A DNA stretch of 64,000 nucleotides from Wenzhouxiangella sediminis (GCF_003410055.1 NZ_QUZK01000018.1:62001-126000); one strand, 5' to 3'; positions 25,432 to 35,165 are shown, counted from the stretch's first letter. Numbers and translations are program-made. The notes: generated from the letters alone by a model not told the origin.

Positions 25432-26708
25432 TGGCCCGCCTGCTCTTCGTCACCTCGCGCCTGCCGTTTCCGCCGAAGGAAGGGCACCAGTTGCGCTCCT
25501 GGCATCTCCTGCGCGCTGCTGCCCGCGTTCACGACGTTACCCTGTTGTCCCTGCGCCGCCCCGACGACGCCGAGACCCTGCCGTCCGGGGTCAGGCGCGT
25601 TCTGGGCGGAGTGGAAACGGTCGATCTCTCTCCGCTCAGCAGTCCCCTCGAAGTTCCGAGAATGACGGCCTGGTGGCTCAGCAGCCGCCGTCCCCTGCTC
25701 GACATCCGCTATGTTGCAGGGCCGCTCAAGCGGGCCTTCTCCAGACTGCTCAGCGACTGCGACCTGGTCCACCTGGACATGCTGGCGCTTGCCGGTCTCC
25801 TTGCCGAGGTGCCGAAAGGGATGCCGAGCGTGCTCAACGAACACAACGTCGAATCGGCGCTGCTGAACTCGCGAATCGCCGGCGAGGCAAGACCCTGGCG
25901 GCGCGCGCTCCTGCACGCGAAAATGGCCGGCCTGGAGCGATTCGAGAGCGAAGCCTGTCTCGACGCACAGCGCGTTCTCGCCTGCTCCGACGTGGATGCC
26001 GTCACCCTTTGCTCGCTCGCACCGGGTGCGAAGGTGGCCGTCATTCCCAATGGCGTGGACACGACGGCATTCCGCCCGGATCTCGACCGCCCGGCCGATT
26101 CGGAATCGCTGCTGTTCGTCGGACACCTGGGGTGGTTCCCCAACCGCGACGGTATCGAGTACTTCAGGCGCGAGATTCTTCCACGCTTGCGGCACCGTCC
26201 CGACTTGCAGGTGGACGTGATCGGTCGCAAGGACGGCCACGATCCGGGCAGCGATGACGCTGCCGGTATCCGCTTCCATGGCTTCGTCGACGATCTGGAA
26301 GAGCGCCTGCAGCGGGCCGCCGTGTTCATCGTGCCCCTGCGCCTCGGCAGCGGGACGCGCCTGAAGGTGCTCGAGGCCATGGCCATGGGCAAGGCCATCG
26401 TCAGTACGTCCAAGGGCGTCGAAGGCCTCGGCCTGGTCGACGGCGAGCACGCGCTGATCGCCGACACGCCGGAGGCGTTCGCCGCGGCCGTGGAGCGCGT
26501 ACTGGACGACCGGGAACTGCAGCGGGCCCTCGGCATCGCAGCCAGGCGCATGGCCGTCCTTCACTATGACTGGCAGAGCGTCGGAGACCGACTGCTGTCG
26601 GTCTACGCGGAACTGCTCGGCGAACAGCTCCCGGGACCGGAGTTTGCGAAGGCCGCGCATTTCCCTGCCGAAGCGAGCACAGGGGGACAGCGTCATGGTG
26701 CCGTCTGA
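25431..26708 (+). CDS. Glycosyltransferase of the PEP-CTERM/EpsH1-associated sugar transferase type
   Basis: A 425-residue GT-B enzyme beginning ARLLFVTSRLPFPPKEGHQL, the hallmark of the sugar transferases named after PEP-CTERM/EpsH1 EPS systems. Further features are LNEHNVESALL, NGVDTTAF, and LRLGSGTRLKVLEAMAMGKA with the late Glu. Two ATGs are adjacent; the second (25431) gives the better 5-nt spacing from GGAGG. No exosortase or PEP-CTERM protein was found in the window, so the name reflects family only. The 3' end overlaps the epimerase gene by 14 bp. Confidence 0.88.
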   Translation: MARLLFVTSRLPFPPKEGHQLRSWHLLRAAARVHDVTLLSLRRPDDAETLPSGVRRVLGGVETVDLSPLSSPLEVPRMTAWWLSSRRPLLDIRYVAGPLKRAFSRLLSDCDLVHLDMLALAGLLAEVPKGMPSVLNEHNVESALLNSRIAGEARPWRRALLHAKMAGLERFESEACLDAQRVLACSDVDAVTLCSLAPGAKVAVIPNGVDTTAFRPDLDRPADSESLLFVGHLGWFPNRDGIEYFRREILPRLRHRPDLQVDVIGRKDGHDPGSDDAAGIRFHGFVDDLEERLQRAAVFIVPLRLGSGTRLKVLEAMAMGKAIVSTSKGVEGLGLVDGEHALIADTPEAFAAAVERVLDDRELQRALGIAARRMAVLHYDWQSVGDRLLSVYAELLGEQLPGPEFAKAAHFPAEASTGGQRHGAV

Positions 26709-27738
26709 GACCCTGCGCCTGTCGAGTCCGCGGCCGGTTCTGGTTACCGGGACGGCCGGGTTCATCGGCTCGCACGTCGCCCACCGATTGCTCGACCTGG
26801 GCTGGCGGGTCGTCGGTCTCGACAACCTCAACGACTACTACGACGTCAACCTCAAGAAGGCCCGGCTGGAGCGACTGACGTGCCGCGAAGGCTATGAACA
26901 CGTTCATGCCGACCTGGTCGATCGCGATGCGATCCAGGGCCTGTTCGAGCGCAGCCGGCCGGGCCATGTGGTCCACCTGGCCGCCCAGGCGGGCGTTCGC
27001 TATGCCGCCACCAATCCGCATGTCTACGTGGCCAGCAACGTGGTCGGATTCCTGCACGTGCTGGAAGGCTGCCGGCAGCATCCCGTCGAGCACCTCGTCT
27101 TCGCATCGACCAGTTCGGTCTACGGTGCCAACACGAGCATGCCGTTTTCGGAGACGCAGTCCGCCGAGCATCCGCTCACGCTCTATGCGGCCACCAAGAA
27201 GGCCGACGAAATGATGGCGCACAGCTATGCCCATCTCTACGGCATTCCCTCGACGGGCCTGCGCTTCTTCACGGTCTACGGACCCTGGGGCCGGCCCGAC
27301 ATGGCGCTGTTCCTGTTCACGCGCGCGATGCTGGCCGGCGAGCCGATACCGGTCTTCAATCACGGCCGGCACAAGCGGAGCTTCACCTACATCGACGACA
27401 TCGTCGAGGGCGTGGTTCGGATCATGACCCTTCCGCCGGGGAGCGATCCGTCGTGGCGGGGGGACCGACCGGACCCAGCAAGCAGCAGCGCGCCGTATCG
27501 CCTGTTCAACATCGGCAACGAGCAGCCGGTCGAACTGCTCGACTACATCCGCGTGCTCGAGACCTGCCTGGGACGCCAGGCGCAGATGGAGATGCTGCCC
27601 CTGCAGCCCGGTGATGTTCCGGATACCGAGGCCGATGTCAGCGCGCTCGAGGATGCGATCGGCTGCAAGCCGGTCGTGCCGGTCGAAGCAGGGGTCAAAC
27701 GTTTCGTGGAATGGTACCGGGAGTACTATCGATGTTGA
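26695..27738 (+). CDS. UDP-glucuronate 4-epimerase-like NAD-dependent epimerase
   Basis: A 347-residue short-chain dehydrogenase-like epimerase. It has the NAD-binding GTAGFIGSHVA near the N-terminus, and DNLNDYYDVNLKKARL is typical of the UDP-glucuronate epimerase branch. The catalytic residues are in TSSVYG and YAATKKADE (Y-x3-K). It would supply UDP-galacturonate, or a related acidic sugar nucleotide, for the EPS. AGGGGGA with a 7-nt spacing supports the ATG at 26695, inside the end of the previous gene. Confidence 0.9.
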   Translation: MVPSETLRLSSPRPVLVTGTAGFIGSHVAHRLLDLGWRVVGLDNLNDYYDVNLKKARLERLTCREGYEHVHADLVDRDAIQGLFERSRPGHVVHLAAQAGVRYAATNPHVYVASNVVGFLHVLEGCRQHPVEHLVFASTSSVYGANTSMPFSETQSAEHPLTLYAATKKADEMMAHSYAHLYGIPSTGLRFFTVYGPWGRPDMALFLFTRAMLAGEPIPVFNHGRHKRSFTYIDDIVEGVVRIMTLPPGSDPSWRGDRPDPASSSAPYRLFNIGNEQPVELLDYIRVLETCLGRQAQMEMLPLQPGDVPDTEADVSALEDAIGCKPVVPVEAGVKRFVEWYREYYRC

Positions 27739-29069
27739 CGAGTCCGGAGAATCTTCTGGAGCGCCTGGAATCCGGTCGTTCGAGCCTGGCGGTCATCGGG
27801 CTGGGATACGTCGGATTGCCCCTGGCCGTTCATTTTTCACGGCACTTCCCGACGGTGGGCTTCGACGTCAACCCGGCCCGGGTCGAGCAGCTTCGGCAGG
27901 GCAGGGATCACACGCGTGAAGTGTCCGCCGAGGAGCTCGCTTCGGCCCGGTTGCTGCGAGTGACCGCCGAGGAATCGGAACTCTCCGATTGCGATGTGTT
28001 CATCGTGACCGTGCCCACGCCCATCGACCAGGCGCGGCGGCCCGACCTCGGACCCCTGCTTTCGGCTTCACGGCTCGTGGGCCGTCATCTCAGGCCGGGG
28101 TCGATCGTGATCTACGAATCCACCGTCTATCCCGGCGCCACCGAGGAGGACTGCGTTCCGGTACTCGAGGCGGCCTCCGGTCTTCGCTACCAGGCGGACG
28201 GGGATCCCGATCCCGAAGACGAAGCCCTGGTCTTCTATTGCGGCTACAGTCCCGAACGCATCAACCCAGGTGATACCAGCCATCGTCTTCCCGACATCAT
28301 GAAGATCACCTCGGGCTCGACACCGGCCGCGGCCGGCTTCGTCGATCGCCTCTACAAAACGATCGTGCGCGCCGGCACTTACCCGGCCGAGAGCATACGC
28401 GTGGCCGAGGCGGCCAAGGTGATCGAGAACATTCAGCGCGATCTCAACATCGCGCTGGTCAATGAGCTGGCCATCCTGTTCGCCCGCATGGGGCTGGACA
28501 CGGCAAGGGTTCTGGCGGCCGCCGGGACCAAATGGAACTTCCTTCCGTTCAAGCCGGGACTGGTGGGCGGCCACTGCATCGGCGTGGATCCCTACTACCT
28601 GACCCACAAGGCCCAGTCCATCGGCTACCACCCGCAGGTGATACTGGCCGGCCGCCGGGTCAACGACAGCATGGGTTTCTTCGTCGCCGGACAGGTCGTG
28701 AGACTGATGGCCCGATCGCGTGTCTACGGCCCGTCGGCACGGGTGCTCGTGCTGGGTCTGAGCTTCAAGGAAAACTGCCCGGACCTGCGCAACACGCGCG
28801 CCATCGACGTCGTGCATGAATTGCAGAAGTACAGCCTGGACGTCGACGTGCACGATCCCTGGGTGGACGCGGATGCCGCCCGGGACGAGTACGGACTCGA
28901 TCTGGTCGAACAGCCGGCCAACGGCCACTATGCCGCCGTGATCGTGGCCGTCGCCCATCAGGTCTTCGTCGATCGTCAGCACAGCCTGCGCGACCACCTG
29001 GTGCCCGACGGCGTGCTCTACGACGCACGCTCGACACTGGCGCCGGAACTCGTGGACGGGCGGCTCTAG
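27732..29069 (+). CDS. tviB: UDP-N-acetylhexosamine 6-dehydrogenase, TviB/WbpO-like
   Basis: A 445-residue nucleotide-sugar dehydrogenase. Landmarks are VIGLGYVGLPLA (NAD), VPTPID, ESTVYPGATEE and SPERINPGD. The catalytic Cys is in GLVGGHCIGVDPYYL. It resembles Vi-antigen TviB, which oxidises UDP-GlcNAc or UDP-GalNAc to the uronate. With the neighbouring epimerase it suggests an aminouronic acid in the polymer. I start at the ATG at 27732, which overlaps the previous gene by 7 bp. Last gene of the plus-strand operon; the 3' end is 2 bp from the convergent YdcF-like gene. Confidence 0.9.
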   Translation: MLTSPENLLERLESGRSSLAVIGLGYVGLPLAVHFSRHFPTVGFDVNPARVEQLRQGRDHTREVSAEELASARLLRVTAEESELSDCDVFIVTVPTPIDQARRPDLGPLLSASRLVGRHLRPGSIVIYESTVYPGATEEDCVPVLEAASGLRYQADGDPDPEDEALVFYCGYSPERINPGDTSHRLPDIMKITSGSTPAAAGFVDRLYKTIVRAGTYPAESIRVAEAAKVIENIQRDLNIALVNELAILFARMGLDTARVLAAAGTKWNFLPFKPGLVGGHCIGVDPYYLTHKAQSIGYHPQVILAGRRVNDSMGFFVAGQVVRLMARSRVYGPSARVLVLGLSFKENCPDLRNTRAIDVVHELQKYSLDVDVHDPWVDADAARDEYGLDLVEQPANGHYAAVIVAVAHQVFVDRQHSLRDHLVPDGVLYDARSTLAPELVDGRL

Positions 29070-29071
29070 CG

Positions 29072-29815
29072 CTACTCCTGCCAGAGCGTGAGGCGGTAGT
29101 AGAGCTGGCCCAGCAGTTCGTAGAGGGCCCGTTCCGACTTGTCCAGCGCCGTCGACTGCGGCAGGAGCCCGGTCACGCTTCGAACCGGCACGTATCGGCT
29201 GTTCAGCGGCCAGGGGCAGACCTCGAAACCCGCCTTGCGGAAGGTCCAGCTCGCGCGCGGCAGATGCAGTGCGCTGGTCGCAAGGACGATGCGTGGTGCC
29301 TCCGGCAGCAACAGTTCCGCGACTTCCGCGGCGCCGGTGCGCGTGCTCGTCGAGCTCGACTCCACCAGCATCCGGGCCGGCTCGATGTCCAGGCTGCGCA
29401 TCAGGGCGGCGATGATCGCGGCTTCGGGGACCCGGAACGGGCCGCCACCGGAGATCACCAGGGTCCAGTCCGCCGGCAGGCTGTCCGCCTGCAGGGTCAG
29501 GACGCGATCGATGGTCTCGGCGGTCAATGCCCCGAAGTCGCCGGTATCGGCGGCAGGTCGGCGCACACCGCCCGAGAGGAACACGAGGGTTCGCGAATCC
29601 GGGCAGGCTTCCTGCATTTCCGTGGTTCCATGGGGAGGCGTTGCCTCGACCATTCGTACCAGCAGATTGGCGCCCAGCGGCGTGGTCAGCCCCAGGAACA
29701 GCAGCATGAACCCGAGGGCTGTCGCAAACAGCAGGCGCCGCGAAAAGCGTGCGGCGAGCATGGCCAGCGTGGCCGCCACGAGGGCCAGAAAAAGCGGCGA
29801 ATGCAGCACGTTCAC
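29072..29815 (-). CDS. YdcF/SanA/ElyC-like DUF218 membrane protein
   Basis: A 247-residue protein with two N-terminal membrane spans (LFLALVAATLAMLAARF and LLFATALGFMLLFLGLTT). A periplasmic DUF218 domain follows, marked by VFLSGGVRRP, VISGGG, ESSSTSTRTGAAEVA and LATSALHLPRA. Family members such as ElyC and SanA act in envelope and polymer biogenesis, and the precise reaction is unclear. The GTG start overlaps the flippase stop (GTGA); another GTG at 29809 is possible. It is the second gene of a short minus-strand operon with the flippase. Confidence 0.84.
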   Translation of the reverse strand: MNVLHSPLFLALVAATLAMLAARFSRRLLFATALGFMLLFLGLTTPLGANLLVRMVEATPPHGTTEMQEACPDSRTLVFLSGGVRRPAADTGDFGALTAETIDRVLTLQADSLPADWTLVISGGGPFRVPEAAIIAALMRSLDIEPARMLVESSSTSTRTGAAEVAELLLPEAPRIVLATSALHLPRASWTFRKAGFEVCPWPLNSRYVPVRSVTGLLPQSTALDKSERALYELLGQLYYRLTLWQE

Positions 29816-31296
29816 GACGACCCCGAACGCGCGGCCACGATGCGCCGGATACCCGTGCGCAGCCCACTGTCCATCGACGCCCACAGCAGCGCCGGAACGG
29901 CGATCGTCAGCGAACCGGCGACCAGGCGGGCAAGCGCGCTTTCGGCTCCGAAATAATCGGCCGAGAGCAGGAAGGCATACATGGCCGGGGCAAAGAGCGC
30001 GGCTGCCGCCAGCCGGCGCCAGGGCGGCAGGTATCGCAACTCGGCCGGACATTGCCACAACTGGAACATGGCCAGATAGACGTAGCTGGTCACGGTGGCG
30101 GCAACGGCGCCCGTCACGCCCCACAGGAGAATCATCGGCACGTTCAGGGCGATGTTGAAGAGCGCTGCCGACAGGGTCACCAGGAAGAACCGCAGCGCGC
30201 GGCGCTGGAGCAGCAGCCCGTACTGCGCGATGGAGAACAGCGAATACCACGCCAGCGCCATGGCGATGGCGACGAACACCGGCGCCGATGCGGCCTTGTC
30301 GGGGCCGGCCAGGATGATCAGGAACTCCTGGCCGACGCACAGCAACAGGGCCGTGACGATGCCGACCGCCAGCACCCACACGTCGAGCATGTCGCGCTTG
30401 AGAGAGACGACCGCCGCCGGCCCGCTGGTGCCGTAGAGCCTGATGGCCGTCGGCGTGAACGCTTCATTGAGGGTCTGGCCCATGACGGCCGTGACCGCCA
30501 TGGCCAGTCCGAAACCGATCGTGTAGATGCCGACCTCGGCAAAGCTTCCGGCCAGGCTTCGCAGGAGGATGCGGTCGGCAAAGCCGAACAGCACCGAGGT
30601 GAGTTCGGTGAGCATCATCGGCAGCCCGAAAGCCAGCCCGGCCATGATGGGCGCGCGCGACGGCATCACGAAGCGGCCCCGGAACCAGCGCCTGAACCAC
30701 CAGGTCAGCCACGCGGCGATCACGACCACGACCAGCAGGCGGGCACTGAACACACCCAGGGCACTGCGCTCGATGAAACCCAGCGTGACCAGCACCAGGG
30801 CCAGTTCGCTCCAGCGCCACAGCGTCTTGAGCCAGACCGAGATGTCGGATCGTTCCAGCGCGTAGATGACGGCCTCGACGAAGCTGCACCAGATCAGCAG
30901 CGGCACCGTCACCACCAGCACCCACAGGATGGGCTGCTCCTCGCTCGGAAAGCGCCCGATCAGCAGCGCCACGCTCGCCGCACAGACCAGCCACAGCAGC
31001 AGGGACAGGCCGAGCGGAACCAGAAGGTGATTGGTCCTGAATCGGCGTAGCGAACTGCGCCCCTTCGCATGCGGATAGAAACGCAGGATGGCGTGCTGCG
31101 TGCCGAGCTTGAGTATTCCGGTCACGAGGAGCAGCCAGGCTTCGTAGTAACCCAGCACGCCGAACTGGTGGTTGTCCAGCAGGCGGGTCATGAACGGGAA
31201 GGACACGAACCCGGCAGCGATGATCATCACGTTGCCGCCCAGGTAGCGCAGGTAATGAACCAGGACGCTCGTCTGGCCGCGTTGGGTCAGCGTCAT
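29812..31296 (-). CDS. Polysaccharide flippase, Wzx/MATE-like
   Basis: A 494-residue polytopic protein with about 12-14 spans and the Wzx layout. The N-terminal part includes LGGNVMIIAAGFVSFPFMTR and LGYYEAWLLL. It should move undecaprenyl-linked repeat units across the inner membrane for the Wzy-type protein at 22227. I start at the ATG at 31296 (MTLTQRGQTS), since the upstream in-frame sequence is not membrane-like and overlaps the divergent gene. A TGTGCG-type site lies in the shared promoter region. Confidence 0.9.
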   Translation of the reverse strand: MTLTQRGQTSVLVHYLRYLGGNVMIIAAGFVSFPFMTRLLDNHQFGVLGYYEAWLLLVTGILKLGTQHAILRFYPHAKGRSSLRRFRTNHLLVPLGLSLLLWLVCAASVALLIGRFPSEEQPILWVLVVTVPLLIWCSFVEAVIYALERSDISVWLKTLWRWSELALVLVTLGFIERSALGVFSARLLVVVVIAAWLTWWFRRWFRGRFVMPSRAPIMAGLAFGLPMMLTELTSVLFGFADRILLRSLAGSFAEVGIYTIGFGLAMAVTAVMGQTLNEAFTPTAIRLYGTSGPAAVVSLKRDMLDVWVLAVGIVTALLLCVGQEFLIILAGPDKAASAPVFVAIAMALAWYSLFSIAQYGLLLQRRALRFFLVTLSAALFNIALNVPMILLWGVTGAVAATVTSYVYLAMFQLWQCPAELRYLPPWRRLAAAALFAPAMYAFLLSADYFGAESALARLVAGSLTIAVPALLWASMDSGLRTGIRRIVAARSGSS

Positions 31297-31349
31297 GCCG
31301 CCCCCCGTTGCCGGCCAAGCCCGATCCGGATCAGCGTTCGAATGCGTAC

Positions 31350-31365
31350 TGTCCGGTGCCGCACA
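31350..31365. promoter_or_regulatory. TGTGCG-N4-CGCACA palindrome between flippase and acetyltransferase genes
   Basis: TGTCCGGTGCCGCACA matches 11 of 12 positions. It sits in the 134-bp divergent region, 53 bp before the flippase start and 65 bp before the acetyltransferase start. Confidence 0.65.
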
Positions 31366-31430
31366 GAAGCCGGGCCAGGTCCAATGCCAAGCTGCTCCAG
31401 GAACATCATCACAGAGCCGATCGAAGCCAC

Positions 31431-32054
31431 ATGAACCCGTCCAGCAGCGAGCGCGGGGCACTGCGCGCGGACTTCAAGCGCTACCTCGATACCATGACCG
31501 GCATTCACGGGTCCTGGCGGGCACGGCTTGCGGCGGCCACCGAGTTCGGTTTCCTCGCCATTGCCGTCTATCGTTTCGGGCGCCTGGCCCGCAGGATTCG
31601 CCCCCGCTTGCTCGGCTGGCCCCTGAAGATCGTCTACCGGGTACTCAATTTCTTCGTCGAGATCCTGTTCGGCATCAGCCTTTCGACCAACTCGCGAATC
31701 GGGCGCGGCTTCTACATCGGTCATTTCGGGGGCATTGTCGTTCACGGCAATCTCGGCGAGGGCTGCTCGATCGGCCAGGGCGTGACCGTGGGATCCCGGG
31801 GCGCTGGACGGTCCGACGGGTATCCGGAGATCGGGGATCGGGTCTACCTGGGGGCGGGTGCCATGGTGATCGGTCGGGTACATGTCGGTGACGATGTCGT
31901 GGTCGGCGCCAATACCGTGGTGGTTTCCGACATTCCGGCGGGCTGTCGTGTGGTCAGCGCCCCGGCGCGCATCCTGCCACCGCGCTCCGGCGCCAGCGCG
32001 CCGGCTTCCGATCCAAGAGAATGCCCGGAGCGGACCCTTGGCTCTGTACGGTAG
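31431..32054 (+). CDS. Serine acetyltransferase-like left-handed beta-helix acyltransferase
   Basis: A 207-residue CysE-like protein. The helical N-terminus is followed by hexapeptide repeats (NSRIGRGFYIGH, GIVVHGNLGEGCSIGQGVTVG, GDRVYLGAGAMVIGRVHVGDDVVVGANTV in register). The histidine in IGHFGGIVVHG fits the catalytic site of the family. In EPS loci such enzymes acetylate sugars rather than serine. It stands alone between two divergent or convergent units. The last 25 residues are low-complexity. Confidence 0.85.
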   Translation: MNPSSSERGALRADFKRYLDTMTGIHGSWRARLAAATEFGFLAIAVYRFGRLARRIRPRLLGWPLKIVYRVLNFFVEILFGISLSTNSRIGRGFYIGHFGGIVVHGNLGEGCSIGQGVTVGSRGAGRSDGYPEIGDRVYLGAGAMVIGRVHVGDDVVVGANTVVVSDIPAGCRVVSAPARILPPRSGASAPASDPRECPERTLGSVR

Positions 32055-32118
32055 CGAACTTTCGGGAACCTTCCCGCGATCCCGGGGGGCTCTGTGCCTG
32101 CCGCGTTACGGACTTGAG

Positions 32119-33861
32119 TCAGCCTCCCGATCCGGGACGCGTGCCACCGGCAGCATTCGTTCCCGGCCCGGAGTGGCCGGGTTGTCGCTTCAGTTCGGCG
32201 CGCAGTGCCTCGAGCGCCTGGGAGCGCCCAAGCGGGCCGATCGCCCCGATCGCGTGCGGTCCTTCGGCCGGCCGGGGTATGCCCCAGAAGTCCCGATGGA
32301 GCCAGTCGCCGGCGCTTCCACCCCCCAGCATCGGGCTGCCTTTGAGCGGCGTGGGGTCGAAGTCGTCGATTTGGGTACGCCGTACCCCCGCGTGCCGAAC
32401 GCAGGAGGAGGCAGGATTGCAGATGCCCCGGTGCACGCCGACGACGAGGTTGCTGCGCCAGATGACTTCCGCGCGGGGCTGGTCGCTGTAGAACTGGCAA
32501 CTCGCGCGACCGCGAGCGTGTGCCAGCTGACCGAGCAGGAGATTGCTGGCAAAGAGAATCCGGCCTCCGGCATCGCCGGCACTGCTGACCAGGCAATTGC
32601 CTTCCCCCGTGATGCTGTTGCCGACCAGCCTGGACTCGACGGCCGGGCCGAGCCCGAGAAAAACGGCGTCGCCACCCGCCCGGCAGTGATCCCCGGCGGA
32701 GAAATTGGCTTGTCCCGCGAAGTGGGCGCAGTTGCCGATAATGACGGAGTTGGTGATGGCCGCGCTTGCGGCGATCTTGATCTGGTTGCCGGCGTTGCCC
32801 TCGAACAGCGATGCGTCGATCGCCACCCGGGATGCTGCGTCCAGGTAGGCCAGGTCCAGTCCATCGGAAGTGTTGTGGTGAATACGGACGCGCTGGAAAA
32901 TCCAATCGCCGCCCGTTTCTGCGGTGCCCAGTCCGTCTCCGTAGCCGCCGGCAGTCTGCGCCCAGCATCCCCCGATTTCCAGTTCGGGCCAGCTTTCCGC
33001 GCAGCCGTTGTAGCCGATCTCCACCTCGCGGAAGAGAATCGTCCCGGCATTGGCGCTGTCCGGGCCGATATCGCCGTCCCAACCAGCCCACCCATTGGCC
33101 AGAATCCGAACGCGCTCGAGCCGCCAGTTGCTGATTCCTCCAGCCTGGATTCCCCGGCCTGCAAGCCCGTGAACATGGACATCGGAAAGCTCGATCTCGC
33201 TGGCATCCGATGCGAAGATTCCCGTGGATGCCCAGGGGCCGAAGGGGGGCTGATCCCGTTGGCAGGCGTGGACCTTGCCGCCGCAATCGCCGCCGTGGCA
33301 GTGAAATTCGATGCAGCCCGACTGGTCCGTGATCTCCAGGCAGGCGACCTCGGCGTTCGCCGTGCCGGAAAGATTGAGGATCATGGCGGCTCGCTCGGTG
33401 CCCCAGAGAATCGGCGCGGCAGGGCAGCCGGCATCGAACCCGGAACCGAGAAGACGTGTGGGGTGCTCGGCATCCGGGCCGCTGGGCAGGGCGGGCATAT
33501 GGCAATCCCAGCTGTAGCCGCGATCGCAGTTGTCGCCACCCGGTGCGCCGAGGCCCATCCGGTAGTCACCGGAACCGATGACGAGCGTGTCCCCGCCGGA
33601 GATTCTTGGCGCTCCGCCCGGCGGCAGGGCAATGAAGGGATGCTTCCAGGCGCATGCCTGTCCATTCCCGTGCCCCGGATACGGGCGATCGAAAAGGCCG
33701 TTGCATTGCCGCTCGTCGCCGCCGTCCGTTCTGACGTGATACGTCACCGACCAGGCCGGCACGTGGCCGAATGCAAGGCAGGTGAGCAGCAGTGCGAACC
33801 GGGCGATTCGGCGGCTTTTCGGTCCCGTGCCAACAGGAAGTCCAGGATTCCCGGCGGTCAT
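32119..33861 (-). CDS. Cys-rich secreted right-handed beta-helix protein, paralogue 1 of 3
   Basis: A 580-residue exported protein with a signal peptide ending near PAWS (about residue 38). The mature N-terminus reads TYHVRTDGGDERQCNGL. Family blocks shared with the two paralogues are HPFIALPPGG, GGDTLVIGSG, ILWGTERA, CIEFHCHGGDC, NGWAGWDGDIG and HHNTSDGLDLAYL. The repeated short strands with N/D turns predict a parallel beta-helix, the fold of many polysaccharide lyases and epimerases. Catalytic residues cannot be assigned. GGAG at 8 nt supports the ATG at 33861. The tail is Gly/Pro-rich. A TGTGCG-type site lies 56 bp upstream. Confidence 0.85.
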   Translation of the reverse strand: MTAGNPGLPVGTGPKSRRIARFALLLTCLAFGHVPAWSVTYHVRTDGGDERQCNGLFDRPYPGHGNGQACAWKHPFIALPPGGAPRISGGDTLVIGSGDYRMGLGAPGGDNCDRGYSWDCHMPALPSGPDAEHPTRLLGSGFDAGCPAAPILWGTERAAMILNLSGTANAEVACLEITDQSGCIEFHCHGGDCGGKVHACQRDQPPFGPWASTGIFASDASEIELSDVHVHGLAGRGIQAGGISNWRLERVRILANGWAGWDGDIGPDSANAGTILFREVEIGYNGCAESWPELEIGGCWAQTAGGYGDGLGTAETGGDWIFQRVRIHHNTSDGLDLAYLDAASRVAIDASLFEGNAGNQIKIAASAAITNSVIIGNCAHFAGQANFSAGDHCRAGGDAVFLGLGPAVESRLVGNSITGEGNCLVSSAGDAGGRILFASNLLLGQLAHARGRASCQFYSDQPRAEVIWRSNLVVGVHRGICNPASSCVRHAGVRRTQIDDFDPTPLKGSPMLGGGSAGDWLHRDFWGIPRPAEGPHAIGAIGPLGRSQALEALRAELKRQPGHSGPGTNAAGGTRPGSGG

Positions 33862-33916
33862 GTTCGTTCTCCACTTCGGTGGGCGAGAAAGCATTCCACA
33901 TCGGTCAGGTCGATGC

Positions 33917-33932
33917 CGTGCGCCAAACCACA
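33917..33932. promoter_or_regulatory. TGTGCG-N4-CGCACA-like site between beta-helix 1 and the acyltransferase
   Basis: On the minus strand TGTGGTTTGGCGCACG matches 9 of 12 positions, the weakest of the nine. It is placed 56 bp before the beta-helix 1 start and 88 bp before the divergent acyltransferase gene. Confidence 0.45.
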
Positions 33933-34019
33933 AAGCGAGCGTTGCCGACTTCTCGGCGCTACTTGCCACCCGTTGGGGGAAGCGCAGCGAGCAGTCGGCC
34001 ACGGCCGGGAGAACGGCAA

Positions 34020-35165
34020 ATGACGGGCCGTGAGATTCCCGACCGTACGCTTGGGATCGAGCATGTTCGTACACTCGGCGGACTGCTCGAACTCGAAGGC
34101 GAGTGGTGCCGGCTTTTCATTGCCAGCGGGCTGGACATTTTCAATGCGTGGGAATGGTTGGTGCCCTGGTGGCGCCACCTGGCGCCGGAACGCGCGCTGT
34201 GGGTCCTGGTCGCCAGGGACGAGGCCGGCTGCGCAAGGGGAATCGTTCCCCTGGGCCTGCACGAGACAAGGATCGGCCTGGTCGAGTTGCGGCGCCTCGC
34301 GTTCCTGGGCGACGAGCGAGTCGGAAGCGACTACCTCGACGTCATCGCCGAGCCTGGGTGGCGGCCGGCGGTTCTTCGTGCAGTCGCAGCGTATCTCCGA
34401 ATGCACGGCCGGGAATGGGACCTGCTCGAGTGGCGGGACATGGATGCTCGATCCGACAGTCCCTGCCGCCTGGGCGAATGCCTCGGACCGAATTACGCCG
34501 TGGAGAACAGGCCCGAAATCACCTGCCCGGTCCAGGCACTGCCGGCCGGAGACAGCTTCGACGAATTCCTGTCCCGCACCCGTCGCGCCAGCAACTACCG
34601 ACGCCGCCGGCGCTGGCTGGAGCGTCAGCCGGGTTTCCGGATCGAGATCTGCGAAGACGCTCGGGCAGTGGAAGAAGCCAGGGAGACCTTCTTCCGCCTG
34701 CACGAGATGCGCTGGGCGGAGGAAGGCGGCTCTGCCGGAATTCCCGACCAACGGGTTCGCGACTTTCATGTCGAGGTGACAGGCCGCCTCGCCGAGCGCG
34801 GACAAGTCCTCTTCTATACGCTGTGGGTCGGTAATGAACCGCTTGCAAGCGTCTACGCGCTGATCTGCGGCGATACTTTCTATTACTACCAGGCCGGCAT
34901 GAATCCGGCCTGGCGCTCGAAGAGCGTCGGGCTCGTGCTCATCGGCGAGACCTTCGCGGATGCCATTCGAAGGAATCTGCGTCGATATGATTTCCTTCGC
35001 GGCGAGGAGTCATACAAGTTCGACTGGGTCAGTGAAAGCCGCCAACTCGTTCGCTGGCGGCTGTACTCCAGGGCAGGGCGGGGCCGGCGTGCATGCCGCA
35101 TCGATAGCGGCATACAGGCCGGCAAGAGGCAGATCAGGTCGTTGATCGGGAGAACGGCTAGTTGA
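34020..35165 (+). CDS. BioF2-like/FemAB-type GNAT acyltransferase (first)
   Basis: A 381-residue protein of the double-GNAT type (Acetyltransf_6, BioF2-like) common in EPS loci. It has EWLVPWWRHLAPERALWVLV near residue 45, and the second half has SRTRRASNYRRRRRWLE and FYYYQAGMNPAWRSKSVGLV. Such proteins probably acylate or aminoacylate polymer sugars; the substrate is unknown. GGGAGA about 8 nt upstream supports the ATG at 34020. Its 3' end overlaps that of beta-helix 2, on the other strand, by 8 bp. A related protein is encoded at 46691-47914. Confidence 0.83.
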   Translation: MTGREIPDRTLGIEHVRTLGGLLELEGEWCRLFIASGLDIFNAWEWLVPWWRHLAPERALWVLVARDEAGCARGIVPLGLHETRIGLVELRRLAFLGDERVGSDYLDVIAEPGWRPAVLRAVAAYLRMHGREWDLLEWRDMDARSDSPCRLGECLGPNYAVENRPEITCPVQALPAGDSFDEFLSRTRRASNYRRRRRWLERQPGFRIEICEDARAVEEARETFFRLHEMRWAEEGGSAGIPDQRVRDFHVEVTGRLAERGQVLFYTLWVGNEPLASVYALICGDTFYYYQAGMNPAWRSKSVGLVLIGETFADAIRRNLRRYDFLRGEESYKFDWVSESRQLVRWRLYSRAGRGRRACRIDSGIQAGKRQIRSLIGRTAS